Positions 31,437 through 41,608 are shown, counted from the stretch's first letter. The stretch is 64,000 nucleotides of DNA from Sandarakinorhabdus glacialis (GCF_014643455.1 NZ_BMJM01000002.1:186406-250405), one strand, 5' to 3'. The notes: generated by a model from the letters alone, not told the origin. A program made the numbers and translations.

Positions 31437-32585
31437 ATGAGACCTGATTCCCGTTCGCGCCTGATGGGTGCCGCCGTGCTGGTGCTGGCGCTGGCCGGGT
31501 GCGGCCGCGATGAGGACAAGGCGGGCAAGGCGCGCCCGCCGGCGCTGGTGGGCGCGATGGCGGCGGCGAATGCCGATTTCGCGCCGCGGTTGACGGCACT
31601 GGGCACGGTGACGCCGCTGCAGTCGGTGGCGGTGCGGCCGCGAACCGACGGGCAGATCACCGCGATCCTGTTCCGCGAAGGCGATAATGTTCGCAGTGGG
31701 CAGCAATTGTTCAGGCTCGACGACCGGGCGGCGCGGGCGGAACTCGCGCAGGCGCGGGCCAATGTGGCGAGCGCGCAGGCGTCGGCGGTGCAGGCGCGGG
31801 GTGATTTCACGCGCGCGGAACAGTTGGTCGGCAAGGGATTCGTGTCGGCGGCGGTGCTCGACCAGCGGCGGGCGTTGGCGGGGTCGGCCGAGGCGGCGAT
31901 CAGCGGGGCGCTGGCGCAAGTCAAGAGCGCCGAGACCGCGCTCGATTATTTGACGATCCGTGCGCCGGTAAGCGGGCGGACGGGCGAGATCGGCTTTCGG
32001 CTAGGCGCGACGGTGCGGTCGAGCGACGCCGTGTCGTTGGTGACGGTGAACCAGCTGTCGCCGATCCAGGTGCGGTTCCTGGTGCCGCCCGAGCAGATCC
32101 AGCATGTGCGGGCGGCGATGGCGGGGCCGGGCCTGACGGTGACGGCACTGCCGCAGCAGGGCGGCGGGCCACCGATTGCCACGGGGCGGCTGGCGTTCCT
32201 CGATAACAACGTCGATCCGGGCAATGGATCGGTCACGGCGAAGGCCGAGTTCGTCAATGTCGGCGATGTGTTGTGGCCGGGTGCGATCGTCAACGTGCAG
32301 TTGCCGCTGGGGGCGTCGGCGCCGCGGATCGCGCTGCCGGAATCGGCTGTGCAGACCGGCCGGGATGCGCCGTTCGTCTGGGCGGTGGGCGGCGACGGCA
32401 AGGTCGTCATGCGCGACGTGACGGTGGCCGGGCGAGCGGATGGCAGGGTGTTCCTCGCCAGCGGAGTCAAGCCGGGCGAGACCATCGTTGTCGATGCGCT
32501 GTCGAAACTGAAGCCGGGCGACAAGGTCAGGACACGGGCCGGCGCGCCGCGGGTGGCGTCTGCTGCACCGGCAGTTGCCGGCTGA
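31437..32585 (+). CDS. RND efflux periplasmic adaptor (lipoprotein)
   Basis: A 382-residue membrane-fusion protein. The signal peptide ends in the lipobox LALAGC, so Cys near residue 22 should be lipidated. Hallmarks are the lipoyl half-motif VRPRTDGQITAILFREGDNV, the helical hairpin ARANVASAQASAVQARGDF, the second lipoyl half TIRAPVSGRTGEIGFRLG and a C-terminal beta-barrel. It joins the RND pump to an outer-membrane channel. Its stop overlaps the pump start (TGATG). Confidence 0.93.
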   Translation: MRPDSRSRLMGAAVLVLALAGCGRDEDKAGKARPPALVGAMAAANADFAPRLTALGTVTPLQSVAVRPRTDGQITAILFREGDNVRSGQQLFRLDDRAARAELAQARANVASAQASAVQARGDFTRAEQLVGKGFVSAAVLDQRRALAGSAEAAISGALAQVKSAETALDYLTIRAPVSGRTGEIGFRLGATVRSSDAVSLVTVNQLSPIQVRFLVPPEQIQHVRAAMAGPGLTVTALPQQGGGPPIATGRLAFLDNNVDPGNGSVTAKAEFVNVGDVLWPGAIVNVQLPLGASAPRIALPESAVQTGRDAPFVWAVGGDGKVVMRDVTVAGRADGRVFLASGVKPGETIVVDALSKLKPGDKVRTRAGAPRVASAAPAVAG

Positions 32586-35500
32586 TGTCGGTCGTGCGCC
32601 TCGCGGTCGAGCGGCCGGTGGCGACGATGTTGCTGAGCCTGGCGATCATCTTTGCCGGCATTTTTGGTTATCGGTTGCTGCCGGTGTCGGCGCTGCCCGA
32701 AGTCGATTTGCCGACGATCCAGGTGAGTGCGAATTTGCCGGGCGCCAACCCCGCAACGATGGCGTCGTCGGTGGCAACGCCGATCGAGCGGCAGCTGGCG
32801 ACGATTTCGGGGATCGACCAGATCACCTCGACGTCGTCGACGGGTTCGACAAACGTCACGGTGCAGTTTGCGCTCGATCGCAACATCGATGCAGCGGCGC
32901 TCGACGTGCAATCGGCGCTGTCGGCGGTGGCGCGGCGGTTGCCGGTCGAGATGCCGTCGCCGCCAACGTTCAAGAAGGTCAATCCGGCCGACCAGGCGGT
33001 GATGATCCTTTCGGTGCGCGACAAGACACGGCCGGCAAACGAGTTGCAGACGATTGTCGACACGCTGATGATCCCGCGGATCTCGACCATGTCGGGGGTC
33101 GGCGAGGTCGTGACCTATGGCAGCCGGCGCTATGCCATTCGTATCCAGTTCGACCCGGCGGCGTTGACGGCACGCAGCCTGACGCCGGGCGATATTCGCG
33201 AGGCGGTGGCGGCGGCGAACAGCAATGTCGCGGTGGGGGCGATCACCGGCGGCGAGCGCAGCTATATCCTCGACGCCAGTGGCAATTTGCAACGTCCCGA
33301 GGATTTTGCGCAGATCATCGTGGCGTCGCGGGGCGGCCTGCCGGTGCGGCTGGGCGACGTGGCGAAGGTCATCAGCAGCTATGAACAATTGCGCGGCGGG
33401 GCGAAGTTCAACGGCGAACCGTCGCTGACGGTGGCGATCACGCGCCAGCCGGGCGCCAATGTGGTCAAGCTGGTCGACGACGTGACGGCGATGCTGCCGG
33501 CGATCCGCGAGTCGCTGCCGCCCTCGGCCGAGATCGAGATCATCGTCGACCGGTCCGAATCGGTGCGGGAATCGGTGGCGGACGCGCAATATACGCTGGT
33601 CGGGACGGCGTTGCTGGTCATTTTGGTGATCTACCTGGTGCTCGGCGATGCGCGCGCGACGATCATCCCGGCGGTCGTGCTGCCGCTGGCGGCGGTGGGC
33701 ACGTTCGCGGGCATGCACTTGTTCGGGTTCAACCTCGATAATCTTTCGCTGCTGGCGTTGACGCTGGCGACGGGGTTCGTCGTCGACGATGCGATCGTCG
33801 TGCTCGAGAATATCGTGCGGCATATCGAGGACGGCGAGCCGCCGCGCGAGGCGGCGGTGACCGGGGCCAACGAGATTGCCTTTACCGTGATGTCGATCTC
33901 GGTGTCGCTGGTCGCGGTGTTCATCCCGCTGCTGTTCATGGGGGGTGTGATCGGGCGGCTGTTCTTCGAGTTTGCGGTGACGATGACGATCGCGATCGGC
34001 ATTTCGGCGGTGCTGTCGCTGACGCTAATCCCGATGATCGCGGCGCGGGTGCTCAAGCCGGGGCACCAGGAGCCGAACAGCCGGGTGGCGCGGGCGTCAA
34101 CGCGGGCATTCGGCAAGATGCAGGACGGCTATATGCGGGCGTTCGATGCGACGTTGCGGCATCGCAAGCTCGTCGGTCTGCTGACAATCCTGTCGGTAGG
34201 TGTGGCGATCTGGGGCTTTACCGTTGTTCCCAAGGGATTCTTTCCGATCGAGGACAACGGCGCGATCTTCGTCGGCACCGAGGCAGCGCCGGATATCGGC
34301 TATGAGCAGATGCTCGCCAAGCAGGACGCGGTGGCACAGATCGTGCGCGACGATCCGGCGGTGGAGCGGGTCAACAGCTTCCTGGGCGGGGGCGGGTCGA
34401 ACATCGGGCGGATGTTTGCGCCGTTGAAGCCGCGTTCGGAGCGCGACGCCGCGGACGTGGTGCAGGCGCGGTTACGCAAGAAACTAGCGCAGGTGCCCGG
34501 CATCCAGGCGGTGCCGAACGTGCCGCAGAACCTGACCCTGGGCGGCCGGGCGTCGTCGTCGAATTACCAATATACGATTTCGGCGGTCGACAAGGACCAG
34601 CTTTATGCGTTCGCGCCGCAGCTCGAGGCGCGGCTGCGGTCGACGCCGGGGTTCGAGGACGTGACGTCGGATTACCAGCGCGGCGCGCGGCAGGCGATGA
34701 TCGAAGTCGATCGTGATGCGGCGAGCCGGTTGGGCGTGCCGGTCGCGGCGATCCGCCAGACGCTGTACGCGGCCTATGGCAACCAGCAGGTGTCGACGGT
34801 CTATACCGATGTCGACAGTTACCAGGTCATCCTCGAGATTTCGCCGGACCAGCAGATGACGCCTGACGGCATCGGACAGTTGATGGTGCGCGGCAGCGCC
34901 GCCGGGGGCGAAGTCGGCCGGATGGTGCCGTTGTCGGCGGTTACGCGGATAGCGATCGGGGGCGCGCCGAGCGTGGTCGCGCACCAGAGCCAGCTGCCGG
35001 CGGTGACGATCTCGTTCAACCTGGGCAAGGGCGTGGCGCTGTCGCAGGCCAAGCCGATGATCGATGCGGCAGCGGCCGAACTCGGGCAGCCGGCAACTAT
35101 CAGCGGGGCATTCGGCGGCAATGCCCAGCAGTTCGAATCATCGACTGAATCGATGCCGCTGTTGTTCATCGCGGCGATCATCGTGATCTATATCGTGCTC
35201 GGGGTGCTGTACGAGAGTTTCGTCCATCCGGTGACCATCCTGTCGGGGCTGCCGGCGGCGGGGATCGGGGCGGTGGCGTTCCTGTGGTTGTTCAACATGC
35301 CGCTCGATGTCATTGGCATCATTGGCGTCGTGCTGCTGATCGGCATCGTCAAGAAGAACGCCATCATGATGATCGATTTCGCTTTGGCCGGGCAAAGAAA
35401 GCATGGCTGGACGCCGGTTTATGCGATCCGCGAGGCGGCGTCGAAGCGGTTTCGGCCGATCATGATGACGACGTTTGCGGCGATGGCGGCAGCGGCGCCG

Positions 35501-35722
35501 CTGGCGCTGGGGATTGGCGCGGGAGCGGAGTTGCGCCAGCCTTTGGGTATTGCGGTGCTTGGCGGATTGATGGTCAGCCAGGTGCTGACGTTGTTTATCA
35601 CGCCAGTGGTTTACCTGGGGATCGAGGGGTTGAGTGCACGGGTTCGGCAGCGGCGCGGGGCGGCGGAGGTGCGGGATTTGCCGGTGGCTGCCGGTGAGGC
35701 CGAGCGGGTTGCGGCGGAGTAG
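32585..35722 (+). CDS. RND efflux transporter permease
   Basis: A 1045-residue hydrophobe/amphiphile efflux pump, normal length. It begins with RLAVERPVATMLLSLAII (TM1). Proton-relay Asp residues are in TGFVVDDAIVVLENI (TM4) and the Lys is in GIVKKNAIMMIDFAL (TM10). The large periplasmic porter loops lie between TM1-2 and TM7-8. It is driven by the proton gradient and exports drugs or toxic metabolites. It is coupled to the adaptor; no outer-membrane factor is encoded next to it, so a shared TolC-like channel is likely. Confidence 0.95.
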   Translation: MSVVRLAVERPVATMLLSLAIIFAGIFGYRLLPVSALPEVDLPTIQVSANLPGANPATMASSVATPIERQLATISGIDQITSTSSTGSTNVTVQFALDRNIDAAALDVQSALSAVARRLPVEMPSPPTFKKVNPADQAVMILSVRDKTRPANELQTIVDTLMIPRISTMSGVGEVVTYGSRRYAIRIQFDPAALTARSLTPGDIREAVAAANSNVAVGAITGGERSYILDASGNLQRPEDFAQIIVASRGGLPVRLGDVAKVISSYEQLRGGAKFNGEPSLTVAITRQPGANVVKLVDDVTAMLPAIRESLPPSAEIEIIVDRSESVRESVADAQYTLVGTALLVILVIYLVLGDARATIIPAVVLPLAAVGTFAGMHLFGFNLDNLSLLALTLATGFVVDDAIVVLENIVRHIEDGEPPREAAVTGANEIAFTVMSISVSLVAVFIPLLFMGGVIGRLFFEFAVTMTIAIGISAVLSLTLIPMIAARVLKPGHQEPNSRVARASTRAFGKMQDGYMRAFDATLRHRKLVGLLTILSVGVAIWGFTVVPKGFFPIEDNGAIFVGTEAAPDIGYEQMLAKQDAVAQIVRDDPAVERVNSFLGGGGSNIGRMFAPLKPRSERDAADVVQARLRKKLAQVPGIQAVPNVPQNLTLGGRASSSNYQYTISAVDKDQLYAFAPQLEARLRSTPGFEDVTSDYQRGARQAMIEVDRDAASRLGVPVAAIRQTLYAAYGNQQVSTVYTDVDSYQVILEISPDQQMTPDGIGQLMVRGSAAGGEVGRMVPLSAVTRIAIGGAPSVVAHQSQLPAVTISFNLGKGVALSQAKPMIDAAAAELGQPATISGAFGGNAQQFESSTESMPLLFIAAIIVIYIVLGVLYESFVHPVTILSGLPAAGIGAVAFLWLFNMPLDVIGIIGVVLLIGIVKKNAIMMIDFALAGQRKHGWTPVYAIREAASKRFRPIMMTTFAAMAAAAPLALGIGAGAELRQPLGIAVLGGLMVSQVLTLFITPVVYLGIEGLSARVRQRRGAAEVRDLPVAAGEAERVAAE

Positions 35723-35751
35723 TTTAGGCGTCGGGCTGGGAGGGCCTTGCG

Positions 35752-35786
35752 GCGCGGTGGATGCTGAAACGAGTTCAGCATGACGA
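35752..35786. repeat. Dispersed repeat family R3, copy 3
   Basis: Same 35 bases as at 16722, with hairpin ATGCTGAA-ACGAG-TTCAGCAT. It is between convergent RND and ParA-like genes. Confidence 0.85.
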
Positions 35787-35806
35787 ACCCTTTTTAGGAA
35801 CCGCTC

Positions 35807-36541
35807 TTACGGAAGCCGGGTCAGGGCGCGTTCGACATCGGTCCAGAGCGACGACAGGGCCTTGGCGGCCGGCGATTTTGGGGCCTTGACGAGGACCGGG
35901 AGGCGGGTGGTGGCCATGGCTTCGATCGCGGCGGCGTAGGGGATCGAGGGGCGATCGAGGGCGGCGGCGATGGTGACGCGGTGCAGCGCTTTGCGGCGAT
36001 CGACCATGGTGAAGACCGGCAGGACGACGGGGGTGTTGCCCTTGTGGTGGCGGGCGAGATGATCGATCAACTGATCGAAGGCGCGCATGCTGAGCGGCGA
36101 CGGGAGCATCGGGACGACGAGCAGATCGACGGCGCGAAAGACCTGGTCGGCGAGTTCGGTCAGGCCGGGGGGGCAATCGAGGATGACGCGGTCGTAGTCC
36201 TTGTCGAGCGACTTGATGAGCTTTTTGAGCAGCTTGGCCTTGTCGCTTTCGACGAGCTGTTTTTCGAGCTGGCGCAGCGATTTGTCGGCGGCGAGCACGT
36301 CGAGATTGGGAAAGTCGGAAGCCTGGATGAGCGTCGATAGCTCGCCTTCGGCGATGCCCTTGCGCGCCGACAGGCGCGGGCTGGCGGCGAGGCGCAGCGT
36401 GTAGGTCGCGGCACCCTGGGTATCGAGATCCCAGAGCAATGTCCGGCGTGCCGATAGTGTCGCTGCGGCATGGGCGAGATTGACCGCCAGAGCCGTCTTG
36501 CCGACGCCGCCTTTGACGCTGAAGACCGCCAGGCTGCGCAT
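35807..36541 (-). CDS. ParA/MinD-like ATPase (orphan)
   Basis: A 244-residue SIMIBI-class ATPase. The deviant Walker A is FSVKGGVGKTALAVNL (about 7-22) with the signature Lys. Switch I has WDLDTQGAAT (about 37-46) and switch II is VILDCPPGLTELADQV. ATG at 36541 gives the tight ParA N-terminus. No ParB partner lies nearby. It is four bases downstream of the MerR gene, so it belongs to the plsX-fabH/ihfA-merR neighbourhood. It could position a cellular cargo and not the chromosome; the cargo is unknown. Confidence 0.85.
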   Translation of the reverse strand: MRSLAVFSVKGGVGKTALAVNLAHAAATLSARRTLLWDLDTQGAATYTLRLAASPRLSARKGIAEGELSTLIQASDFPNLDVLAADKSLRQLEKQLVESDKAKLLKKLIKSLDKDYDRVILDCPPGLTELADQVFRAVDLLVVPMLPSPLSMRAFDQLIDHLARHHKGNTPVVLPVFTMVDRRKALHRVTIAAALDRPSIPYAAAIEAMATTRLPVLVKAPKSPAAKALSSLWTDVERALTRLP

Positions 36542-36543
36542 GG

Positions 36544-36978
36544 TCAAGCCGCCAGGGCGGTGCGCAGCCGGTCGCGAATCTGGATCAGGGCGGCAAGGTC
36601 GACGATTTGCGCAGTCGGCGATGACGGTTCGCGCGGGATGCTGGCCATCGGCGGCGTTGGTGGCGTTGGGGCCGGGGCCGGCGCTGTGACTTCGGGGTCC
36701 TTGGCGCGGACCCGTTCGCGGCCGCCGGCGAGCGCAAGCTGGGCACCGCGGATGGTCAGCCCTTCGTCGTGGAGCATGGCGCGGATGGTTTCGAGCAGCG
36801 CCATGTCGGCAGGACGGTAATAACGGCGATTGCCGCCCCGCTTGAGGGGTTGCAGTTGGGTAAAGCGGGTCTCCCAGAAGCGGAGCACATGCTGGGGCAC
36901 GCCGACGACTTCGGCCGCTTCGCTGATCGTGCGAAAAGCGCGTTCGGATTTCTCGGTCGAAGGTGCCTGCGGTGCCAT
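36544..36978 (-). CDS. MerR-family transcriptional regulator
   Basis: A 144-residue protein. The N-terminal winged helix is [20 protein letters not shown] followed by [26 protein letters not shown] (about 14-60). A Pro-rich linker and a short C-terminal helix follow. It is the MerR-like protein conventionally found after ihfA in alphaproteobacteria; its ligand is not known. Its ATG is two bases from the ihfA stop, so the pair is co-translated. Confidence 0.9.
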   Translation of the reverse strand: MAPQAPSTEKSERAFRTISEAAEVVGVPQHVLRFWETRFTQLQPLKRGGNRRYYRPADMALLETIRAMLHDEGLTIRGAQLALAGGRERVRAKDPEVTAPAPAPTPPTPPMASIPREPSSPTAQIVDLAALIQIRDRLRTALAA

Positions 36979-36980
36979 GG

Positions 36981-37301
36981 TCAGGCCTTTGACGGCCGGT
37001 TGATGGCTTCGCGGAGCAGTTGGCTCGGGCGGAAGGTCAGCACGGTGCGCGGTTCGATGGGGACTTCGACGCCGGTCTTGGGATTGCGACCGATGCGCAG
37101 GCCCTTCTTGCGCAGGACGAAGCTGCCGAACGAGGAAATCTTGACGTTATCGCCGGCCAGCAGGGCATCGCCGATCCGATCGAGCACGGTTTCGACAAGG
37201 GCGGCCGATTCGGCGCGTGAAAGCCCGATCTCGCCGTGTACCGCATCCGCAAGGTCTGCCCGAGTAAGACTGCCGGCGGCGATGCTTTCCGTCTTTGCCA
37301 T
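36981..37301 (-). CDS. ihfA: Integration host factor subunit alpha
   Basis: A 106-residue DNA-bending protein with [20 protein letters not shown] and the DNABII signature [25 protein letters not shown] (about 52-76) containing the Pro-tipped arm ([10 protein letters not shown]). It forms a heterodimer with IhfB in replication, transcription and recombination. GAGGGG precedes the ATG at 37301. A promoter-like pair lies at 37366-37394. Confidence 0.95.
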   Translation of the reverse strand: MAKTESIAAGSLTRADLADAVHGEIGLSRAESAALVETVLDRIGDALLAGDNVKISSFGSFVLRKKGLRIGRNPKTGVEVPIEPRTVLTFRPSQLLREAINRPSKA

Positions 37302-37365
37302 GTTCTTCCCCTCTTGAATGATATTCGCCCGTGCGGCGAGTCGGCGTACGTTAACGCAGCTGCAA

Positions 37366-37394
37366 CTAATACGCTACCTTACGGTTACTGTCGG
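37366..37394 (-). promoter_or_regulatory. Possible promoter for ihfA-merR-parA-like
   Basis: On the minus strand: CCGACA (37389-37394), 17 bases, then TATTAG (37366-37371). Each box matches four of six consensus bases. It lies in the 143-base fabH-ihfA gap. Confidence 0.35.
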
Positions 37395-37444
37395 CAGGCC
37401 GCCATCGGCATTAGGTATGCCACTACCAAATGTATCGGGAAAGA

Positions 37445-38416
37445 CTACCAGCGAACTGCGGCAGCGCCCCAGGTGAAGCCGCCGCCCATGGCCTCCAATA
37501 GCACTAAATCATTGGATTTGATACGTCCGTCGCGGACGGCGACATCGAGAGCGAGGGGGACCGATGCCGCCGAGGTGTTGGCGTGGCGATCGACGGTGAC
37601 GACGATGCGGTCCATCGAAAGGCCAAGCTTGCGGGCAGTGCCCTCGAGTATGCGAAGGTTGGCCTGGTGGGGAATGACCCAGTCGACATCGGTGGGTGCG
37701 AGGCCGGCAACGGCGAGAGTCTCGGTCATCACGCTGGCGAGATTCGTGACGGCGTGGCGGAAGACCTCGCGGCCCTTCATGCGCAGCTTGCCGGTGGTGC
37801 CGGTCGAGCCGGGGCCGCCATCGACATAGAGAAGGTCGTTGTAGCGGCCGTCGCTGTGCAGGCGGTGGGCAAGGATGCCGCGATCGGCGGGCGAGCCGGT
37901 GCCGGTTTCGGCGCGCAGGACGACGGCGCCGGCGCCATCGCCGAACAGGACGCAGGTGCCGCGGTCTTCCCAGTCGAGGATACGCGAGAAGGTCTCGGCG
38001 CCGATGACAAGCGCGGTGCGGTGGGCGCCCGAGGTCAGCATCGCGTCGGCGACCGACAGTGCATAGAGGAAGCCCGAGCAGACCGCGGCCACATCGAAGG
38101 CGACGCCGTGGATCATGCCGAGCTTGTGCTGGATGACCGTGGCACAGGCGGGGAAGGTCTGGTCCGGGGTGGCGGTGGCGACGATGATGAGGTCGACGTC
38201 GGTCGCGGTGATGCCGGCCGCGTCGAGGGCGCGCTGGGCGGCGGCGAGGCCGAGGTCGGAGGTGAATTCACCTTCGGCGGCGATGTGGCGCTGGCGGATG
38301 CCGGTGCGCTCGATGATCCATTCGTCGCTGGTATCGACGCGGGCGGCAAGCTCGGCGTTGCTGAGGATGTGGGCGGGCAGATAGCTGCCGGTGCCGATGA
38401 TGCGGGCGCGGATCAC
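37445..38416 (-). CDS. fabH: Beta-ketoacyl-ACP synthase III
   Basis: A 323-residue KAS III. The catalytic triad is visible: Cys in [11 protein letters not shown] (about 112), His in [11 protein letters not shown] (about 247) and Asn in [13 protein letters not shown] (about 277). The N-terminus has [16 protein letters not shown]. It condenses acetyl-CoA with malonyl-ACP to start fatty acid synthesis. Its ATG overlaps the plsX stop (ATGA), the classic plsX-fabH arrangement. Confidence 0.96.
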   Translation of the reverse strand: MIRARIIGTGSYLPAHILSNAELAARVDTSDEWIIERTGIRQRHIAAEGEFTSDLGLAAAQRALDAAGITATDVDLIIVATATPDQTFPACATVIQHKLGMIHGVAFDVAAVCSGFLYALSVADAMLTSGAHRTALVIGAETFSRILDWEDRGTCVLFGDGAGAVVLRAETGTGSPADRGILAHRLHSDGRYNDLLYVDGGPGSTGTTGKLRMKGREVFRHAVTNLASVMTETLAVAGLAPTDVDWVIPHQANLRILEGTARKLGLSMDRIVVTVDRHANTSAASVPLALDVAVRDGRIKSNDLVLLEAMGGGFTWGAAAVRW

Positions 38417-39495
38417 TTGGCGACTTCGACGGCCGACGTATCGGGCCGGTGTGCCCGAAAATTGGCGAGATCGTGGAGAATGCGTTCGCCGACATTATCG
38501 GCGATCAGGTCGTGGGCGACACCGATGGCATTGGCGATACCGCGGACATTGGCCGAACCATGGCTTTTGACGACGATGCCGTTGAGACCGAGAAAGACGG
38601 CGCCGTTGTGGGCGTTGGGATCGAGGTGGGCGCGCAAAGCCCGCAGAGCACCACGCGACAGGAGATAGCCGAGCTGCGTCAGCCACGATGACTTGAAGGC
38701 GGCGGTGAGCAGGCCGACGACGAGGCGGCCAGTGCCTTCGGCGGTCTTGAGCGCGATATTGCCCGAGAAACCGTCGGTGACGATGACGTCGACATTGCCC
38801 TGGCCGATCTTGTCGCCTTCGACGAAGCCTTCGAAGATCATCGGCAGGTTTGCACCGCGCAGCAGGGCGGCGGCCTCCTTGAGCTCGTCGGTGCCTTTGA
38901 GCTCCTCGACGCCGATGTTGAGCAAGGCGACGCGGGGGCGTTCGAGGCCCAGCACGGTGCGCGCAAAGGCGGCACCCATGACGGCGAACTGGACGAGATT
39001 TTCGGCGTCGCATTCGGTGTTGGCGCCAAGATCGAGGACGACCGAGTCGTTCTTGAGGGTGGGCAGCAGCGCGGCGAGGGCAGGGCGGTCGATGCCGGGC
39101 ATGGTGCGCAGCGCGAACAGCGCCATCGCCATCAGCGCGCCGGTATTGCCGGCGGAGACCGCGGCATGGGCGAGGCCGTCCTTTACCGACTGGATCGCCA
39201 TACCCATCGACGAGGTACGCGAGCGGCGCAGCGCCTGGCTGGGCTTGTCGGTGCCGAGGACGACTTCGTCGGTGTGGACGACGGTTGCCGTCGCTGCGAG
39301 GCGCGGACAATGTGGCAGTTCGGCCCGGATGCGATCCTCGGGGCCATGAAGGCGGAAGACTAGCCGGGGATAGCGTTCGGACGCGACTTCGGCGGCAGCC
39401 ATCACGTCGGCCAGCCCGGCATCGCCGCCCATCACGTCGAGCGCGATGGTCGGGGAATCCAGCCTGGGCTTTATAGCGAGGGGCCTGACGGTCAT
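38413..39495 (-). CDS. plsX: Phosphate acyltransferase PlsX
   Basis: A 360-residue acyl-ACP:phosphate acyltransferase. Motifs are [12 protein letters not shown] (about 16-27), [15 protein letters not shown] and [20 protein letters not shown], with [20 protein letters not shown] later. It makes acyl-phosphate for phospholipid synthesis. It is followed by fabH with overlap and preceded by rpmF (56-base gap). The start shown begins MTVRPLAIK; the conserved domain begins about 15 residues later, so a shorter start is possible. Confidence 0.95.
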   Translation of the reverse strand: MTVRPLAIKPRLDSPTIALDVMGGDAGLADVMAAAEVASERYPRLVFRLHGPEDRIRAELPHCPRLAATATVVHTDEVVLGTDKPSQALRRSRTSSMGMAIQSVKDGLAHAAVSAGNTGALMAMALFALRTMPGIDRPALAALLPTLKNDSVVLDLGANTECDAENLVQFAVMGAAFARTVLGLERPRVALLNIGVEELKGTDELKEAAALLRGANLPMIFEGFVEGDKIGQGNVDVIVTDGFSGNIALKTAEGTGRLVVGLLTAAFKSSWLTQLGYLLSRGALRALRAHLDPNAHNGAVFLGLNGIVVKSHGSANVRGIANAIGVAHDLIADNVGERILHDLANFRAHRPDTSAVEVAK

Positions 39496-39550
39496 GATGT
39501 CGTCGCCTGCCCCCCGGAAGCCTGTTCAGTCAATCGAATGCAGGCCTGGC

Positions 39551-39730
39551 TCAGGCCTGAATTTCGACGACTTCGCGGCCGTTGTAGTGGCCGCAACCGC
39601 CGCACAGATGGTGGGGCTGCTTCAGTTCGCCGCAATTAGGGCATTCCTGGAACGGCGTCGGCGAAAGCGCGTGGTGGCTGCGACGCATATTGCGGCGTGA
39701 AGGCGAAGTCTTGCGTTTAGGAACGGCCAT
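39551..39730 (-). CDS. rpmF: 50S ribosomal protein L32
   Basis: A 59-residue protein, [20 protein letters not shown] at the start, with the L32 zinc ribbon [20 protein letters not shown] (about 30-49) and the ending REVVEIQA. The length is normal for L32. It sits just upstream of plsX in the standard rpmF-plsX-fabH order. A large spurious reading frame covers the same bases in another frame, so it is easily missed. Confidence 0.95.
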   Translation of the reverse strand: MAVPKRKTSPSRRNMRRSHHALSPTPFQECPNCGELKQPHHLCGGCGHYNGREVVEIQA

Positions 39731-39937
39731 GCGGCACCTGTCATCTTGGCTTGCGGTTTAAGCTTAGCGCATTGAGGCTGAGCCTGCGTATTCCGGCAAT
39801 TTCTTGCCGCGGCACGCCCCGGGTTGAGTGAAGGAGCGGCGTATAGGGATTTTTGGGTTTCGCGCAAGTGGAAAGGGCAGGATGGATCGCTGCGCAGCGG
39901 GGGAGACCTTTCGCAAAAGCGGTTGTAAGGATGCGCT

Positions 39938-41596
39938 GTGCTGACCCTGCTCGATATCCGCAACGTGGTGCTCATCGAAGCGCTGGCACTCGATTTCGCC
40001 GATGGGCTGTCGGTGCTGACCGGCGAGACCGGCGCCGGCAAGTCGATCCTGCTCGACGCGCTCGGGTTGGCGATGGGAGCGCGCGGCGATGCGGCGCTGG
40101 TGCGGCACGGGGCCGATTCGGCGCGGGTGACGGCGCAGTTCGACGTCGGTCCGGCGCATCCGGCGCGGGCGTTGCTGGCGGCAAACGACATCGAGGCCGA
40201 TGGCGACATCATCCTGCGGCGCCAGGTCAAGGCCGATGGCGGCAGCCGCGCCTTTATCAACGACCAGCCGGTTTCGGCGGTGCTGCTGCGCGAGGCCGGC
40301 GCGGCGCTGGTCGAGATCCACGGCCAGTCCGACGATCGCGGCTTGCTGGCGGCGCGGGGGCACCGGGCGCTGCTCGATGGCTTTGGCGGGCTGACGGGGC
40401 AGGTCGCGGGCGTACGCGCGGCGTGGAGTGCGTGGCAGGCGGCGGCAGCGGCGGAGACGATTGCAGCGGCGCAGCTGGAGGCCGATGCGCGCGATCGCGA
40501 ATGGCTCGAGCATGCGGTCAAGGAGCTTGAAGCGCTGAACGCCAAGCCGGGCGAGGAGGCCGAGCTCGCCGAAGACCGGGCGTCGATGCAGAAAGGCGCA
40601 CGGCTGACCGATGACCTGTCGGCGATAGAGGTGTTGTTGACCGGCAAGGATGGCGGGGTCAGCCAGTTGGCGCAGGCGGCGCGGCGGCTCGACCGGATCG
40701 GCGCCGAGCATCCGTTGCTGGGCGAGGCGCTGGAGAGCCTCGATCGCGCGCTGGTCGAAGCCGGTGAGGCGGAGGATCGCCTTCTGGCAGCGGTACAGGC
40801 ACTCGATGCCGATCCGGCGCGGCTGGAGGCGACCGAGACGCGGTTGTTCGAATTGCGGGCGATGGCGCGCAAGCACCGTGTCGAGGCGGATGCGCTGGCG
40901 GAGCTTGCCGAGACATTGCAGGCGCGGGCCGAGGCGCTGGTGGCGGGGACGAGCAGTTTGAAGGCCCTGGCGGCGGCGACGACGGCGGCGCGGAGTGCGT
41001 ATAGGACCGCGGCGACGGTGCTGGGCAAGGATCGGCTGGCGGCAGCGGTGCGGCTCGACAAGGCGGTGGCGGGGGAATTGGCACCGTTGAAGCTCGATGC
41101 GGCGAAGTTCCGGACGGTGGTGGCGGCGCAGGCGGAAAGTGGCTGGGGACCCGAGGGCGCCGAGCGCGTCGAGTTCGAGATTTCGACCAATCCGGGAGCG
41201 CCGTTTGCGCCGCTGATCAAGATCGCGTCGGGCGGCGAGCTGTCGCGGTTCGTGCTGGCGTTGAAGGTGGCGCTGGCCGAAACCGGGAGCGCGGGCACGA
41301 TCATATTCGACGAGATCGACCGCGGCGTCGGCGGCGCGGTGGCAAGCGCGATCGGTGAACGGCTGGCGCGGCTGGCGGGGGGCACGCAGGTGCTGGTGGT
41401 GACCCACAGTCCACAGGTGGCGGCGCGCGGCGCGCACCAGTGGCGGATTGCCAAGGCGAGCGACGGCGCGGTGACGCGGACGGCGGTGGTGCCGCTGTCG
41501 GCGAACGAGCGCCGCGAAGAGATTGCCCGGATGTTGTCGGGCGCGGATGTTACGGACGAGGCGCGGGCACAAGCGGCGGTCCTGCTGGCGCATTAG
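39938..41596 (+). CDS. recN: DNA repair protein RecN
   Basis: A 552-residue SMC-like ATPase. The head starts with MLTLLDIRNVVLIEALALDF and Walker A GETGAGKS (about 29-36). Coiled-coil arms rich in Ala/Glu fill about 150-380. The ABC signature is SGGELSRFVLALK, followed by Walker B TIIFDEIDRGVGG and QVLVVTHSPQVAA. It helps repair double-strand breaks. The GTG start at 39938 gives the exact family N-terminus; it is divergent from rpmF. Confidence 0.95.
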   Translation: MLTLLDIRNVVLIEALALDFADGLSVLTGETGAGKSILLDALGLAMGARGDAALVRHGADSARVTAQFDVGPAHPARALLAANDIEADGDIILRRQVKADGGSRAFINDQPVSAVLLREAGAALVEIHGQSDDRGLLAARGHRALLDGFGGLTGQVAGVRAAWSAWQAAAAAETIAAAQLEADARDREWLEHAVKELEALNAKPGEEAELAEDRASMQKGARLTDDLSAIEVLLTGKDGGVSQLAQAARRLDRIGAEHPLLGEALESLDRALVEAGEAEDRLLAAVQALDADPARLEATETRLFELRAMARKHRVEADALAELAETLQARAEALVAGTSSLKALAAATTAARSAYRTAATVLGKDRLAAAVRLDKAVAGELAPLKLDAAKFRTVVAAQAESGWGPEGAERVEFEISTNPGAPFAPLIKIASGGELSRFVLALKVALAETGSAGTIIFDEIDRGVGGAVASAIGERLARLAGGTQVLVVTHSPQVAARGAHQWRIAKASDGAVTRTAVVPLSANERREEIARMLSGADVTDEARAQAAVLLAH

Positions 41597-41608
41597 GGGA
41601 GACTGGGG

